From: Anastatus disparis
Taxonomy: Eukaryota > Arthropoda > Insecta > Hymenoptera > Eupelmidae
Length of the DNA: 64,000 nt
Direction: 5' to 3'
Assembly (NCBI GenBank): GCA_017163975.1
Contig: JAFFSR010000251.1
Span: 7,626,001 to 7,690,000 of the forward strand
Of the stretch, positions 49,621 to 62,030 are shown in pieces. The position numbers were made by a program, and so were the translations under genes. The notes below the pieces were generated by a model. The model saw only the letters and a program-made list of their open reading frames with translations, did not search any database and was not told the DNA's origin. Each line of letters begins with the position of its first letter. Position 1 is the first letter of the stretch.

Positions 49621-52370
49621 GTTCTTCCTTTCATTTTCGTTTTCGTTCTTTATAATTTTATACCACATCCTTTTATGTACGCTCTATAGTTCGTCTATGC
49701 TTTTTACTCTTCAGGATATGCTCGACTCTTAAACTTTTGACACTTACGTTTAATATGATGCGGGATATATACTTGAAACAATGCACAAACTTCTTTGAAC
49801 GCTGTTTATAAGCACTTTATAATTGATCGCGATTTCATTTTATCATAATCATTTTTTTTTATTTCATTTATGAATATTTATTATTGCAAAATATTGTTTT
49901 TATTATGCTTAAAATTAATATTTAATTTTCTTGTGTTTTTCTAAATAATAATTATCGGTTTATTGTACACAATTATGACATCGATTTTTCCGTTTAATAT
50001 AAGCTGTATTGCAAAGACTTAATTGCTAAGTGTCATAAGTCAAAGTAAGTGTTATTTTATTGCAAGTAATATTATTTTATTTATTTATACGGATATAAAT
50101 CATTGAAAGAGTTGTGTAAAAGTATTGATATTACTATTGTTTATAGTTCATTAAAATATTACTATTTATTTTACTGCCCACTTGTTTTGCACGCTAGTGG
50201 ATATAATTACGTTTAAGTGTTACAAAGCTACAATGTTTTAAATGTTTCAATTCCATATCGTAATTATATTCGATTATTTATTAAACAGCAATTTTTTGTT
50301 TATATTTCTCACTTTTTTTCGCATCGATACTTAAGTCAAGTCTCATCTCTTCTTTTTCCTTCATTGCACAGCATCACTCCACCTCTTTTTCACGGCATGC
50401 AAGCAACAGCAGCAGCGCGAGGAGAGCAACAGTACCAGCAGCATCTTTCTATCGTAAAAGTGCAACACACTTGGTCGGTCATTCGAAACATTTTGCTCGC
50501 AAATGTAACACATATACGCGTTTATACATATAACTTTGCGATCACCAGCTGCTGGATAATACTGATCTCTTCTCACTCTATACTTTTCTTCTTCTTCTTT
50601 GTCTTATTTTTTTTTTATCTTACGTATATGTAGCCCGTGCTCAAGGTTTCACGCTTATACGATCCTTCTCTTTATATAGTACATACTTAAAGCTCAAGCA
50701 AAACTTTTTAACACGAAGAAGAATAATACAGTATATGGCTTCTTTTCTTGCATCTTTTTTTTTATTATTGTCTTTTTTATATTTTTAAAGACCGCTTCAT
50801 ATGGGTCTGCGAAAATTTTTGTGCTCGACAGCGCAATTATATGGAGGCGCGAAGAATTTTGCGGGCACGTTCGACACGTGCGTGTTAATATATATACGTA
50901 TATATATATATGGTTTTTTGAAACGTTGAAAGAGGAGATAAATTACTTTGGCATGTTTTTAATTAGCTACAGAGGTATGGTTTAAGGGGAAAGCATGTAG
51001 GTGCACACCACATATTTTGTTATCTATCTGCTCCTCTCGCTCCCTAATTCTCTCTCTTTCTTTGCCTTTGGTAAGTGAAACAGTTTTCCAACACCACTTC
51101 ATTTTACATAGTAAAATTAACTTTTTGTAATATTTTAATTAGCTTTGGTAAATCATAACTATTGCAAATTTTGAGATTCTCTTGCGGGTTTCATGAATAA
51201 TGGAGTTATACATTACGAAGCTTAAATATTTAAGTTTAGTGTTAGTAGAAATGGACTTTAAAGAAATACTTGTAGATATTATAAAACAAATATATTTTTG
51301 GGTACATATAAAAGTCTGGCAAAGTATTGAGTTCATTCAGATTGTTTATTGTTGATCGATTTTATTTTTATAATAAAAATTTAAAGAAAGCATGTTTAGT
51401 ATCTAAAAAAATATACAGTTTATTACATAAAAAATACTCAATATTTTATTTGCAAAAATAATATTATAATTTTAAACAAAATAGTGATAACATATTACAG
51501 TGAAAACTTTTTCAGAAAAGAAATAAAATATAAAAATTAAATAATACGTTAGATAAAGTATAATATGATTGAATTCTTAAAATAAATTTTAGTAGGAAAG
51601 AGATTTCATAAAAATAAGTTTTAAATTATATATAAAATATTTAAAATTATATTTTTCAAATAACTTGGTAATTACTTTTGTACCAATATTGGATAGCCAA
51701 CAGTAGCAACTTGAATTTCCTTTACAACTAAACCAGTCAAAGCGCACATCTTCAAAGTCTCATCTTAAAGTTGAAGCGTATACCGCGACACCCACATAGT
51801 GACCAGATCGTTACTACAAAGGCAATAAAACTTTGTCCGGTAAACAAAAGGAATAAAGAAAAAAAGAAAGAAACCGCTTACTGGACTTGGCCAATTTATA
51901 TTTTTGTAAGGGACAACAATCAAATGAAATACACACTCTTATACTTGTATGCGTGTGTTCTTTATTTTCTATACTACCCCTCTTGCCAAAAAAATAAAAC
52001 AAAAATAAAAGGTAAGTTAAAAGGACACACAACAGCTGTCCAGAAAAACTACAATGGCAAAAGATAGTAATCACGTATATATACGTTTTATGCGCGCGTA
52101 TGTGTATTAGTGTAAAGAGATCGTGGCTTATGATATCGGTCCAAAAAGAGCTCAAGGGGACAGCTGTCGTATGTGTACATCGCTATGTGTCTTCATACAC
52201 CAAGCGAATGCAAAAATCTTACTGCATAGGTATATACACACATACATACACGCGTGCGCGCACTACCAGCGTCGAATTAAAGGAGAGAAGAGATAACTCT
52301 CGCCTTCTTTTTTTTACGAGACCCTATAACTTCTTATACAAGAAAGCCGCGATGTTTTTTCAGGTTCCTT
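49621..52370. other. AT-rich non-coding DNA
   Basis: A patch with CAGCAGC and CAACAG words lies at about 50399-50445 inside a 138-codon plus-strand ORF (50217-50633). Both ends of that ORF are Phe/Leu/Ser-rich homopolymer translation, so it is not called. CT and GA patches lie near 51043-51062 and 51851-51872. No recognised gene. Confidence 0.5.
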
Positions 52371-52660
52371 CTTCTCGTCTTCTTCTTCTTCTGCTTCGTG
52401 ATTTTGTTTTTTTTTGTTCTTTTTTTTTGTTCTTTTTTCTTAAGGTGCATTGGACCGACTGCTAGTGAGGCTCATTTTCGCAGCTTTTGGAATGCGAGCT
52501 GATGAGGAGGTGCAATTTTGTTTTGCCGGCCCGCAAGAGGAAAATGGCGCCGTGACTCTTCATCTTCTTCTTCTTCGTTGTTTTTTTTATATTTAACTGT
52601 TGGTTTGTTTTTTGTACTTTAAAAAATTTTTTTTTCGTTTCGGTGCACACTATGTTTTTC
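52371..52660. promoter_or_regulatory. mixed-complexity patch with YY1/Pho-like motif
   Basis: (TTC)n tracts flank a GC-richer core of about 52470-52560. The core contains AAAATGGCGCCG at 52542-52553, close to the AANATGGC YY1/Pho core. A promoter or an untranslated exon is possible. The short minus-strand ORF here is not recognised. Confidence 0.18.
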
Positions 52661-53164
52661 GCTTATATAGTAGTAATTGCTGCATTGTCGTTCTCTTTCT
52701 TTATTTTACCTTTCTCTGTTCGGTTGAGCCGGCTTGCAAAAAAAAAAAATTTCGGAGCGTGAAGTATATGGTCTGGAACACCAAAATTTGGAATTGCTTT
52801 AAAATTAGAGTACTTTGGAGTGCCTGCATTTAGCGTTTTTTTTATATATTATTTTGAATAAGAGAAAAATGGGCTGTGCAAACTACTGAATATTTATTGT
52901 TTAAAGTACTATAAAGTGATGTAAAGTTTACAAAAAAGCTTGATATATAGTCAATAATTTACAAACATTTTATAAAAATTTTGAATAGAAAATAATGTTT
53001 TTTTAGAAAGTAATTTTCGTTGTAAGACTAACAAAACAATAAAAAAATATGTTCATAGAGAGTTTTAAAAAAAGTTAGGTACTCAAACAAAAAATTTGTT
53101 AGAAACAATAAAATTGAAAGAATAATATTTAAATTATTTTAGCATCATATTAAAATAGTAAAAT
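52661..53164. other. AT-rich non-coding DNA
   Basis: Nothing recognisable. Confidence 0.6.
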
Positions 53165-53202
53165 ATTATAATTTTATATTTTTATTATAATTTTATATTT
53201 TT
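53165..53202. repeat. perfect 19-bp tandem duplication
   Basis: ATTATAATTTTATATTTTT occurs twice back to back at 53165-53183 and 53184-53202. It sits directly at the 3' side of the minus-strand SINE copy, where the normal GACGTT block is missing. Confidence 0.9.
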
Positions 53203-53207
53203 ATTAA

Positions 53208-53379
53208 TATTTATGCTATTTGTTATGCTAATCAGCAACGGAGCTCGTAAGTGTGTTTATGAACAAAACACATGTAACATACAGTGGTGCTTGTATGATT
53301 CAGTCGAGAGCGGGATTCGAACTCGAAACCTCGAGATTACGAATCCAAAGCTCTACTGACTGAGCCACAGACCAGCTCA
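53208..53379 (-). mobile_element. tRNA-derived SINE, copy 6 (subtype A, 3' end altered)
   Basis: On the minus strand the head has TGGCTCAGTCAG (A box), anticodon-loop equivalent TTCGTAA and GAGTTCGAATCCCG (B box). The body reads CAAGCACCACTGTATG and TACATGTGTTTTG, so the stem-loop is weakened. It then reads CTTACGAGCTCCGTTGCTG and ATTAGCATAAC as in copy 2. After AGCATAAATA the expected GCGACGTTAA block and poly(A) are absent, replaced by AT-rich sequence with a 19-bp tandem duplication. The copy is therefore 3'-truncated or rearranged. Confidence 0.87.
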
Positions 53380-55874
53380 TTATATCAATTTATTTGTGCT
53401 ACACGAAATTGGTAAAAAGTATTGTGAATCCAAAAAATTTTAGATTTTCTTATTTATTTGGTAAAATCTACAATATGAATTGAATGAAATAAAAATTTTA
53501 TTATCATCAATATTTTCTGCATATAATCAATGGCATGGATTTTCTATTTACAAATTGTACCATTACTTTTCGACAAATTAAACTGCTAAGTTTTTCTCAT
53601 TCTTCAGCCGAATAACACTAGTACCATCGAAGTAAACAAAAAGAAAAAAAAAGAAGAAAAAAGAAACAACAACGTAAAACAAAAGTAAAAATCGAAAACT
53701 CACAAACATTCCAACAACACCAATTTACACGCTCAAAGAATTCTGACCGTCTGGCGCTAATTTCCCTCCAAACACCTTTTGCCCCTTAAAAATAAAAAAA
53801 GAAACAAAAAATAAATAAAAAAAAAAAACAAGAAGAAAAAGGCAAAAAACCAGTACCCCGAATTTTTCGCAACACTTGTACATACAACAAAAAACATATA
53901 GCAGCGTAGCTAAAGCGCCCATTAATCAGAGTCGCTTGGTTTGCGCACTCGTATCTGTGTATATGTATATATATAGATATATATATGCATTTATATTATC
54001 AGGTGTTACTAGCTCTTTCTTTTGCGCGCTACTTACTTTATTCACACCCTATCCGGTTTTTATTATACGTACATGTATAAGCGCATACGTATATAAAATA
54101 AACTACAGGCACAATTTCTTTTTGATAAGAAACGAATGTATATATATATATATATATGCGGATAAGACATGTCGCATTGGATTTCAAATGTAATACGTCA
54201 AGCGTGCGCATAGAAACAATTTTATCGGTATTAGATGTATTGAAAGCGATATGGTTTTTACCTTATTTCGTAACAGGAAACAGAGCTTATATAGAGAAAG
54301 AAAAAAAAGGGGCATTTCAATGGGGTTACGCTTCGATCAAAGAAAAATATATAAAACCTAACGCATAGTTATTTTTTCAGATCTCCTTTTTTTTCTTTTC
54401 TTTTTAACATTATTAAGGTATATGCTATTATTATTGCTTTTATGAGAGGAAAAGGTTATAAGTAGCTAAAAGTGATGTACTTACCGAAGAAGTTAATTTT
54501 AGTAGTTCTAGGAATTAATGCTTATAGTAATTATATTCAAATTTTAAACTAGTTCCCCTTATCCTCCTTTTTCTTTTCTTTTTTTCTACTGTAAATTAAT
54601 GTTATAGTCATTGTTTTTGAACAGTTCATGTTCTGATTTATGTTTTTTTTTTCTTTTTTTTCATTTTTGATAGACTGCACGATAAGAAGAAAAAAATTTT
54701 TTTTTTAACTCCAAAATGATATAAATCCAAAACTAGAACATATTAACATGAAAAATGCAGTAAAAAATAAAATTTTTCAATGTAAATATTTCAAATTTTC
54801 ATAATAAATAATAACTTTTATTATATTTGTTTTGAACATTCAAAAAATTTCATTTTAAAATTTTGAAGTGCTTTGAAGCTTGAGAATATACCTTACAAAC
54901 AATTTTTTTTTCCTTTACAAAATGTAGAAAATGCTCGAAGCAATGTCCCCATTTCCTATAATATTCCTACAATCTAAGAGCAAAATAATTCTTGCACTAT
55001 ATCTTTATATGAAAAAGTTACAAAAAAAAAAATATCCAGAATAATCTTGTATAAAATATCTTATGTAAAATAATTCTAGAAAATAAGGTATAATTTAAAT
55101 AGTTTACTCATAAGTGATTTTGCAAACTTGTATTCAATAATAATAAAAAAACAAGTATTTAATCAATACTCCGTATAAATATGATAATTCAGTTTAATAA
55201 CGCAAGTGTAATTTTCAATAAACTCAAATATTTATACATCATATTGCAAATTCATTGCGTTAACTTGATTTAAAAAAGAAAAAAAAATAGTAGCGGTAAA
55301 AAATTCATTAGTTTTTCAAATAAATATCATGAAATTAAAATAAGAATCTAATCTACATTAATTCTTGTTGGCAACACGTATGCCCCGATAAACATTAAAT
55401 ATTTAACACCTGGTGAAAACATGTGCAGATAAAACTCATGCGTCAAAATATCCCGACAATTTTCTTGCATTCTACTGGTTCAAGAAATATATATACATTA
55501 TGTATATACATATATATACTTATAATTTATCTATGTGGTATTTTTTCTTACTTATTATTAGGGGCGTATAACATTGAAACTATTTTAAAGTGTACGCAAT
55601 TTCACAATGAACTATTTTACTTTTAAAACTACACGCGAGTTTAGCGCTTTTAATGTTTCATGTAATTCAGAGCACGATTAGGCCTTCAATTCTAAAAAAC
55701 CATTTTTCATATTACTCCTCTTCTTTTCGTATTTTTTTATTTTATTTTATTTTTCAAACTCAAGGAAGTTGCGAGTCTTAAAAGTTAACGGATAACTAGT
55801 AATTTTGTATACATCCAAAGGTGTATGTACTTTAAAATGACACGGTTGCTTCTAGCAGCTCGATTCGGGAAACA

Positions 55875-55881
<7 letters not shown>
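53380..55881. other. AT-rich non-coding DNA
   Basis: No supportable gene. A/C-rich and T/C-rich tracts lie at about 53635-53850 and 54380-54400. Short ORFs at 53725-53922 and 53876-54368 are low in complexity or unrecognised. Confidence 0.5.

Positions 55882-55902
<21 letters not shown>
55882..55902. repeat. poly(T) tract
   Basis: 21 consecutive T residues. Read on the minus strand it could be the A tail of a retrotransposed copy, but nothing recognisable precedes it. Confidence 0.9.
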
Positions 55903-55905
<3 letters not shown>

Positions 55906-58900
55906 GCGGATGTTCATTATAGCGTAGGCTCGTAAAACTTTAAAATACAACGCTTTTTCAACAATTCTTTAAGTGTTAAAGCAACATTAGTACGGGTATG
56001 AATTTTTTATTTATATCAAAAGCATGAGCTTTTATGACATGCTTGGGAATTCATTGTTGAAAATTAAAAAAAAATAAGGATATGGTAAAAGTTTGATCGT
56101 TAAAACGTATGCAACGTATCTAATAACTCGACGATTACGCGGAACACTCATCTCTTCGCTAATGATTATTTTTCGTTATAATACTTACGTTCTTTTATTT
56201 TGCTGCTGTTCAACTTTTCTTTAGATTATTATATTTTTTTTTTTTTTGTTTTTATATTGTGTTGTGACGCGAGCAGCTTTATTTTTCAATTTAAAAGGCG
56301 GGCGTCACCAATGATGTTAAAAGAACAGAGGAAAAGAGAGGTGAAGGGAGGAAGGGATATATAGAGGGCTGCGATGGCTATGGAATAAGTTTTTATCAAA
56401 ATTACACGCTTGACGTCCTTGCCTTTGGCATACACTGCTTCTTTTCTCATTTCTTATTTTTCATGCCCTTTTTGTTCATGTATTTTTCTTTCTTAAGTTA
56501 TTTTTTTTCTTCGTTTTTTTTCTTTGCCCGTGATCTTGATTGAAGCAGCAAAATTACCATATCACGTCTGAAGAACGCCGAATGTGTGAACGACCTGTTT
56601 TAATCTGTAAAAAATTTCAAAAAATTTTTTTTCTTAATCATTTTAAATTTAATCGGTGTAATGCGTGAAGTTAGTAAAAATGTTGGTAAGAAATTTTATT
56701 TAATAAAAAAAAAGCCTTTATGATTATAGATATTTATTTACAAAGTAATTTCATAAATTTTAATAGTCAAGAAAAATGTAATTATCTTGTGAAATAAAAG
56801 GAATTCTATTTATTTTTTTTTCAAAACCACATTGTCCACCCTTCCGGAAGTAGTGAATGCTAAGGTAATGTATTTATTATACACCATACGCGTGTAATTT
56901 TTTTTTACATTTTTCTTAAGTTTTTTTTTCACGATAATGTAAATATATAACTAACATAAAGAACATGCAAGAACTTCCTCAAAAGAGAGACCATGACAAA
57001 ATACAAATATTAAGGCACAAAAGAAAATATCCTGTACAAGTGAGAATATATTATACATTCAATTGTAATTTACAAATGTTTCACATGTATAAAAATTAAA
57101 ACTTATAATTATTTAAAATTTAAAAAAAAAGAAAAATTTTATATTATTTGAGCAAGCAAAATAATTGATGGTTAGTGTATACAATAAGAGTAGTAATAAG
57201 ATTTTATATTTCAAAGCATAAAATGTAAATGTTGATAACTTTTTTTTAAATATTTTTTGTGCATAACAACAACGCGCATGTTTCACAATTTCATAATGAA
57301 ATATATTGATACGAAAGGTAATGATTGCCTTATCGTTTTATTTAAATTTATTCACTTTATAATTGTTTTATTTTATTTAATGTTTTCAAGATATTCAAAT
57401 TAAATTTATTCAATATCAATATATTTAACTTTCAAATATATAACCTCGATTTTAGCATTAAAAACAATAATGTCACATAAATGCCATTGCAAACACTTTT
57501 GTACCAGTGCTGATTAAGTTCAATAAACCAATATTAAACATTCATCCATACTGTCATTGATAAAATGAATGACTTTTCCCTAATAAACGTTACTAGGATG
57601 TACATTTAGAAAAATTATACAGATAAATTCTTCAACTTTAATATATCAATTCATGAACAAGTAAAAACGCATAATTTTTTTCTCTACTTTTTTTCTTTCT
57701 TTTTTTTTAAAAAAAAAGCGGACGTCTTTTTGGTAAATATAAAGAACAAGAACAGTCGTGTGTCTCGCATGGCAAAACACAAAGCGTAATGTAAGAGCTG
57801 TTGTATATATCTATATGCGGTATGTTTCTTCTTTATTTCTTCTTCTTTCGTTTCATATTTTTTTTTCTTCTTTTCCGCGGTATATAATTTCAAGAGCCAA
57901 AGTCCATAGTGTGTCAGGGTATTAGCCTTCCTTCTCTTGTGCGACGAATCGTAGTATTTTACCAAGAAAAAGGTTCCAAAGAAGAAAATAAAGAAAGAGA
58001 GAGAGAGAGAGAAAAGAAGAAGGGAAGCTACTCGTCTTTTGCGCGTAAAGATATCTATATACACATACACATAAACCGTCTTCCAAGAGTTGGTATATAT
58101 TCGTTTTGCGTATATATACTATAACCTAACGCGCCCTTACTTTACTTTCAAAGCCCATTTATAAATGTCCGTAGTTGTGTACGCTTTTGTCGTGGTAAAA
58201 ACACCGCGGCTTGTCATTATACAAAATGTACTTTTCAATCGCGTGCTTATATACCGACAAATAACAGTTTTAGTTTGAATTTTAAAAAAAAAGAAGAAGA
58301 GGAAGAAAAGGAAAACAAAAAAAAAAGTAAAAAGATTCGCACGTTTGTTGATTGGTATAGAATATAATTTTAATTGGTATGTAGGACGTATGAATTGGTT
58401 TTGGTGTAATTGATTCGTATAGGGTAATGGCTCCATTCTAAATTGATGTATGACTACGATCAACAAAAAAATTGAGCTTAATTTAAGAATTTATTTCTAC
58501 TTCATTTTTTTTTATTTCTTTAATTAACTTCATATCGGTACTTTATTTAGTTCGAACATCAAAGGGCGCGACAAAGATTTACAAGAAATTTAGAATTACT
58601 ATTTAATCATTCTGGGAATATTCATGCTTTTATAAATCAAAAAAGGAGCATTTTATTGAAAAAGAAAATGCTGATTATTTTGTAAGTATATTTTAAAAAT
58701 AACATTCCAACTAAAATATTATGTATTGATTACTAAAACTAGTTTATAAAATTAAATACCACTTGAGGACAAATTGCTACAAAGTATATTTTTAAATTAT
58801 CTTCAAAAGAATGTTATTTCAATAGCGATTTACTTTATTTTTGTCTATTTTCTGGACACAAAAACGCTAAATTTATTAAATGATTAATAAGCCACTTTTA

Positions 58901-59293
58901 AAAGTGTAACTCGCTCAAACAGAACAATAGAAATAAAGCTCTTGAAAAGAAAGCAAAGAGTAGTAAGAATTAAATATCTGTACAATTGCAATTTTGAATT
59001 TCGACTTATTAAATGTATAAAATTTAAATATGAAATTTTAATTTCTATGGAAATGATACAGTTAAATTCTTTTATTCATTAATATATTCAAATAAATTTT
59101 TCAACATATCAAATATTAAATTAGGAGATCGCACATTAATTATAATAAAAATTTAATTCTACAAAGTTTGAAAAAAATTTGTACGAAACAATAAAAACGT
59201 ATTTTTAATAAGTAGTAAAATAATTAATTACACAAAAGAAATAAGCTATACTGAATTGCAGTATAAAATTTTATGTGTAAAATTTAATACATA
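55903..59293. other. AT-rich non-coding DNA
   Basis: No gene recognised. A short GA repeat lies at about 57997-58012. Overlapping ORFs on both strands between 57684 and 58466 are dominated by Lys or Phe from A/T and GA/TC runs and are rejected. Confidence 0.5.
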
Positions 59294-59397
59294 ATAGAAA
59301 ATGTAATAAAATACTGCATTCGCAATGAACAAAATTCTAATTCAAATATAAATTGTAATAAAATACTACATTTTTAATGAAATAAATTCTTCGCCAA
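59294..59397. repeat. two-copy imperfect 52-bp tandem repeat
   Basis: The words TGTAATAAAATACT (59302-59315 and 59354-59367) recur with a 52-base period. Flanking positions also align, for example GCATTCGCAATGAA with ACATTTTTAATGAA. This is a small, diverged local duplication. Confidence 0.6.
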
Positions 59398-59719
59398 AGA
59401 GCCTCTGCACTTTAATTTTTTGTATAAATTTAAAAAATTTAATTTTTATTTAAAGTGCTTTTTTATTGTTTAAACAAAAAAGGGATTATATTTCTGCAAT
59501 GTTTTTTTCAATGTTTTTAAAAAGTGAATAACGTGTACACGCATATCTTACAGGTCTTATCGAGTACTTTCTCTTCTATATCATTCTCTCATTCATTTTG
59601 ATATCTGCTTTTAATGGCCTTTTCTTCTAGATATATATAACTTGAAAAGCTTGTGTCTCTTCTCTACACATCTCTATAGATCCTCTATATTTCTTCTCAT
59701 TGCTTCTAACTTTATATGT
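59398..59719. other. AT- and TC-rich non-coding DNA
   Basis: No gene recognised. Confidence 0.6.
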
Positions 59720-60030
59720 ATATATACGCATCTCTCTCTTTCTCTTTCGTTCATCGAGCAAAGCGTAATTGCTTAAATTAAGTACTTCCTCATCTTGCTC
59801 GATTCGTCATTTACCTCGCGGCATTCTCTTCTTCCTCCTCCACCTCCGCCTAGTCTCTTTCTATCTCACCCTTTTATTGTATCTAAAGAGGAGCGAGAGA
59901 AGTAAAGACATATACAATTTCTAGGTGAGATGAAGAATTTTGAAGTAAGAGACTAAATGTTCTTGAAATGAGAAAGATAGAAAAAGAGAGAGAAAGAGAG
60001 AGAGGAAGAAATAAAGATAGAAGGAAGAGT
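59720..60030. other. pyrimidine-rich then purine-rich strand-asymmetric block
   Basis: About 59729-59880 is strongly C/T-rich on the plus strand (CTCTCTTTCTC, CTTCTTCCTCCTCCACC). About 59887-60030 is strongly A/G-rich (GAGGAGCGAGAGAAG, AGAGAGAAAGAGAGAGAGG). The two halves are partly complementary, so a long imperfect foldback or a triplex-prone structure is possible. No gene is recognised. Confidence 0.5.
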
Positions 60031-60226
60031 GTTAGATATATAGCCTAAAGCGATACCGCCACGTTAACCGTTCTAATTCGTGCTAATACGAGATAGAGAT
60101 GTATGAGAGACTAAAGAGAATGAGAAAGCTTTGTGAACAACTCAAGGATTTTCGGGAGCTCTTTTCAACAATAGACCTGAGGGACACGATGATTACTTCT
60201 TCTTTCCTTCCTTCTATTCGTTTTCA

Positions 60227-60268
60227 CTTTTTTTTTTCTTCTTTCTTCTTTTTTTTTCTTTTTTTTTT
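60227..60268. repeat. uninterrupted 42-base polypyrimidine tract
   Basis: Only T and C occur, mostly T. It drives the Phe-rich middle of a short plus-strand ORF (60099-60329), which is not believed. Confidence 0.85.
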
Positions 60269-62030
60269 AACTGGTGTTACCTTCCTTTTTACTACTATTG
60301 CTGCACGTAGTGTGTTGGAAGAAGGTTAAGGTTCGAAATTGCTTTGGTACCCGGGATGAAGTAGACGACGCGTTTAACTTTCTCATTTTACGGTCGCTGG
60401 AAAAAGGAGCTTTCGGACTTGACTCGCGACGGTGCGCTTGCTTGCTCGCTTGACGCTATATATACACTTGCTACTGCTTTTTCCCCGAGTGGGAATTGTA
60501 AGCGGAGTGATTTATATTTTCTTTTTATTTTTCTTAAAAGGATGTTACCCATTACTATTTCTATTAATTTTTAACCGGTCAAAGGGAAAAATAATAACGT
60601 AAAGTATTGCAGGAGATGGGTATTGAAAATGTATCTATAATTGTACAAAAGTTAGTTTCAAGTTTGTGATTTTAGTAAAAAAAATTATATTTCAAGATAG
60701 AATGAAATAATTTATTTTCCAATTAGTTAGATCGATCATTTAAAAAAATAATTAACGAAATCAAAATTGTTATTAAATTGTTTATTTGCAAAACAAATAA
60801 AATTGATTTGATATTTAAAAAATTTTTAACGAAAAACCGTTTGATGATTACATTCCTATTAAAGTCAATATATATTCAATCAAAGCTTCAATCATAGGCA
60901 ATATCAATTAATATTAATGAGTCAACACTTTAACCTTACTAAATATATTCATACTTTTTGCTGATTGAACATCTGTTGAAATTTTCGTTTTTAATTTTTA
61001 CATCAATCTTTTTACAAATTGTAAAGTTTATAATTAAACGTTTGTTGGATATATATATTGGAAACCAACCTGATATAACATAAGTAAATACTTTAAATTT
61101 ACTTAGGTTTGTATATATAAAATTTGAATTAATTTTTATTAATTATTATTTAAACATGTTATAAATGTTTATGTTGCACAAAACATTTATTCTAAATTAT
61201 TTATAATTAATTCAAACAACAATAAGAATCAATGAATTTATTATTCATTTGGCCGTACATCAGTTTTCACTCTTCGAAAAATAAATAAATGAAGGAAAAA
61301 AAGCCATTTTCGATCATCGTGTCTGCGAAAAGAATTCGCGATAGCAGTTTTCGGCGTGTTCGCGCAATTTTCGTGCACCTCAGAGAGAACCTTATCTGCA
61401 GCCGCGCGTGTCTTGACTTTCGTCTTATTTCTTTCGTTTCTTTCTTTCGTTTCTTTATTTTTTCACATTTGGACAGGAAAAAGAAAGAAGGGCTTCGCTA
61501 AAAGATAGAGAACGCCGATTTTTTTCTTATCGTAGCAATTAATTTCACTTGGAGTCCGAGTTTCTATGTTGTCGAAACGATCCTGATAGATATACGACTA
61601 CAAGACTATAAGAACATCAGAATTTGTTGGACTAGGCTTTTTTTCATTTAATTGTTTTAATTTCATTTAATTATTTGATAAAAAATAATCGTTATATTAA
61701 AAATTACTATTTTGGTTAATAATAAATTAAGAAAAGAATTAAATACATTTATAACAATATCCAATAAAAGGTTTAATTAGTACGTTTTTAAGTTATATAT
61801 TAAATATTATCACCAAATAAACGAAGTCCTACATTATAAGGTTTTAGATAACTGTAAAAATGAAATTTTATTTTTTTAATGAAAGTCAAAAAAAATTATG
61901 GAATTATTGTGTAATGTCAAATAACCTAAAATAAAGCGTAGACTAATGCCATCATGTACGCATATTGAAACAAGAAAGAAAATTATCAATTGGAAATATC
62001 TTTTAAAATTCCTCCTAACGTCGCACCTCA
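60269..62030. other. non-coding DNA with two CpG-containing patches
   Basis: Patches at about 60330-60500 and 61310-61440 have more CpG and G+C than the surroundings. The first holds CTTGCTTGCTCGCTTG and a TATATATA string at 60458-60465. The second holds several TTTTCG/TTCGCG words. Neither shows a recognisable exon. The remainder is AT-rich. Confidence 0.45.

Noticed and set aside
50217..50633. 138-codon ORF with a short Gln/Ala-rich stretch
   Set aside because: Only a 15-residue patch is protein-like. The ends are homopolymer translation, and an equally long overlapping ORF exists on the other strand.
52073..52086. Palindrome ACGTATATATACGT
   Set aside because: TA-repeat palindromes with ACGT ends are common in this window (for example near 50891), so no function is inferred.
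57684..58070. 128-codon minus-strand ORF
   Set aside because: Dominated by Lys and Phe runs from A/T homopolymers and GA/TC repeats.
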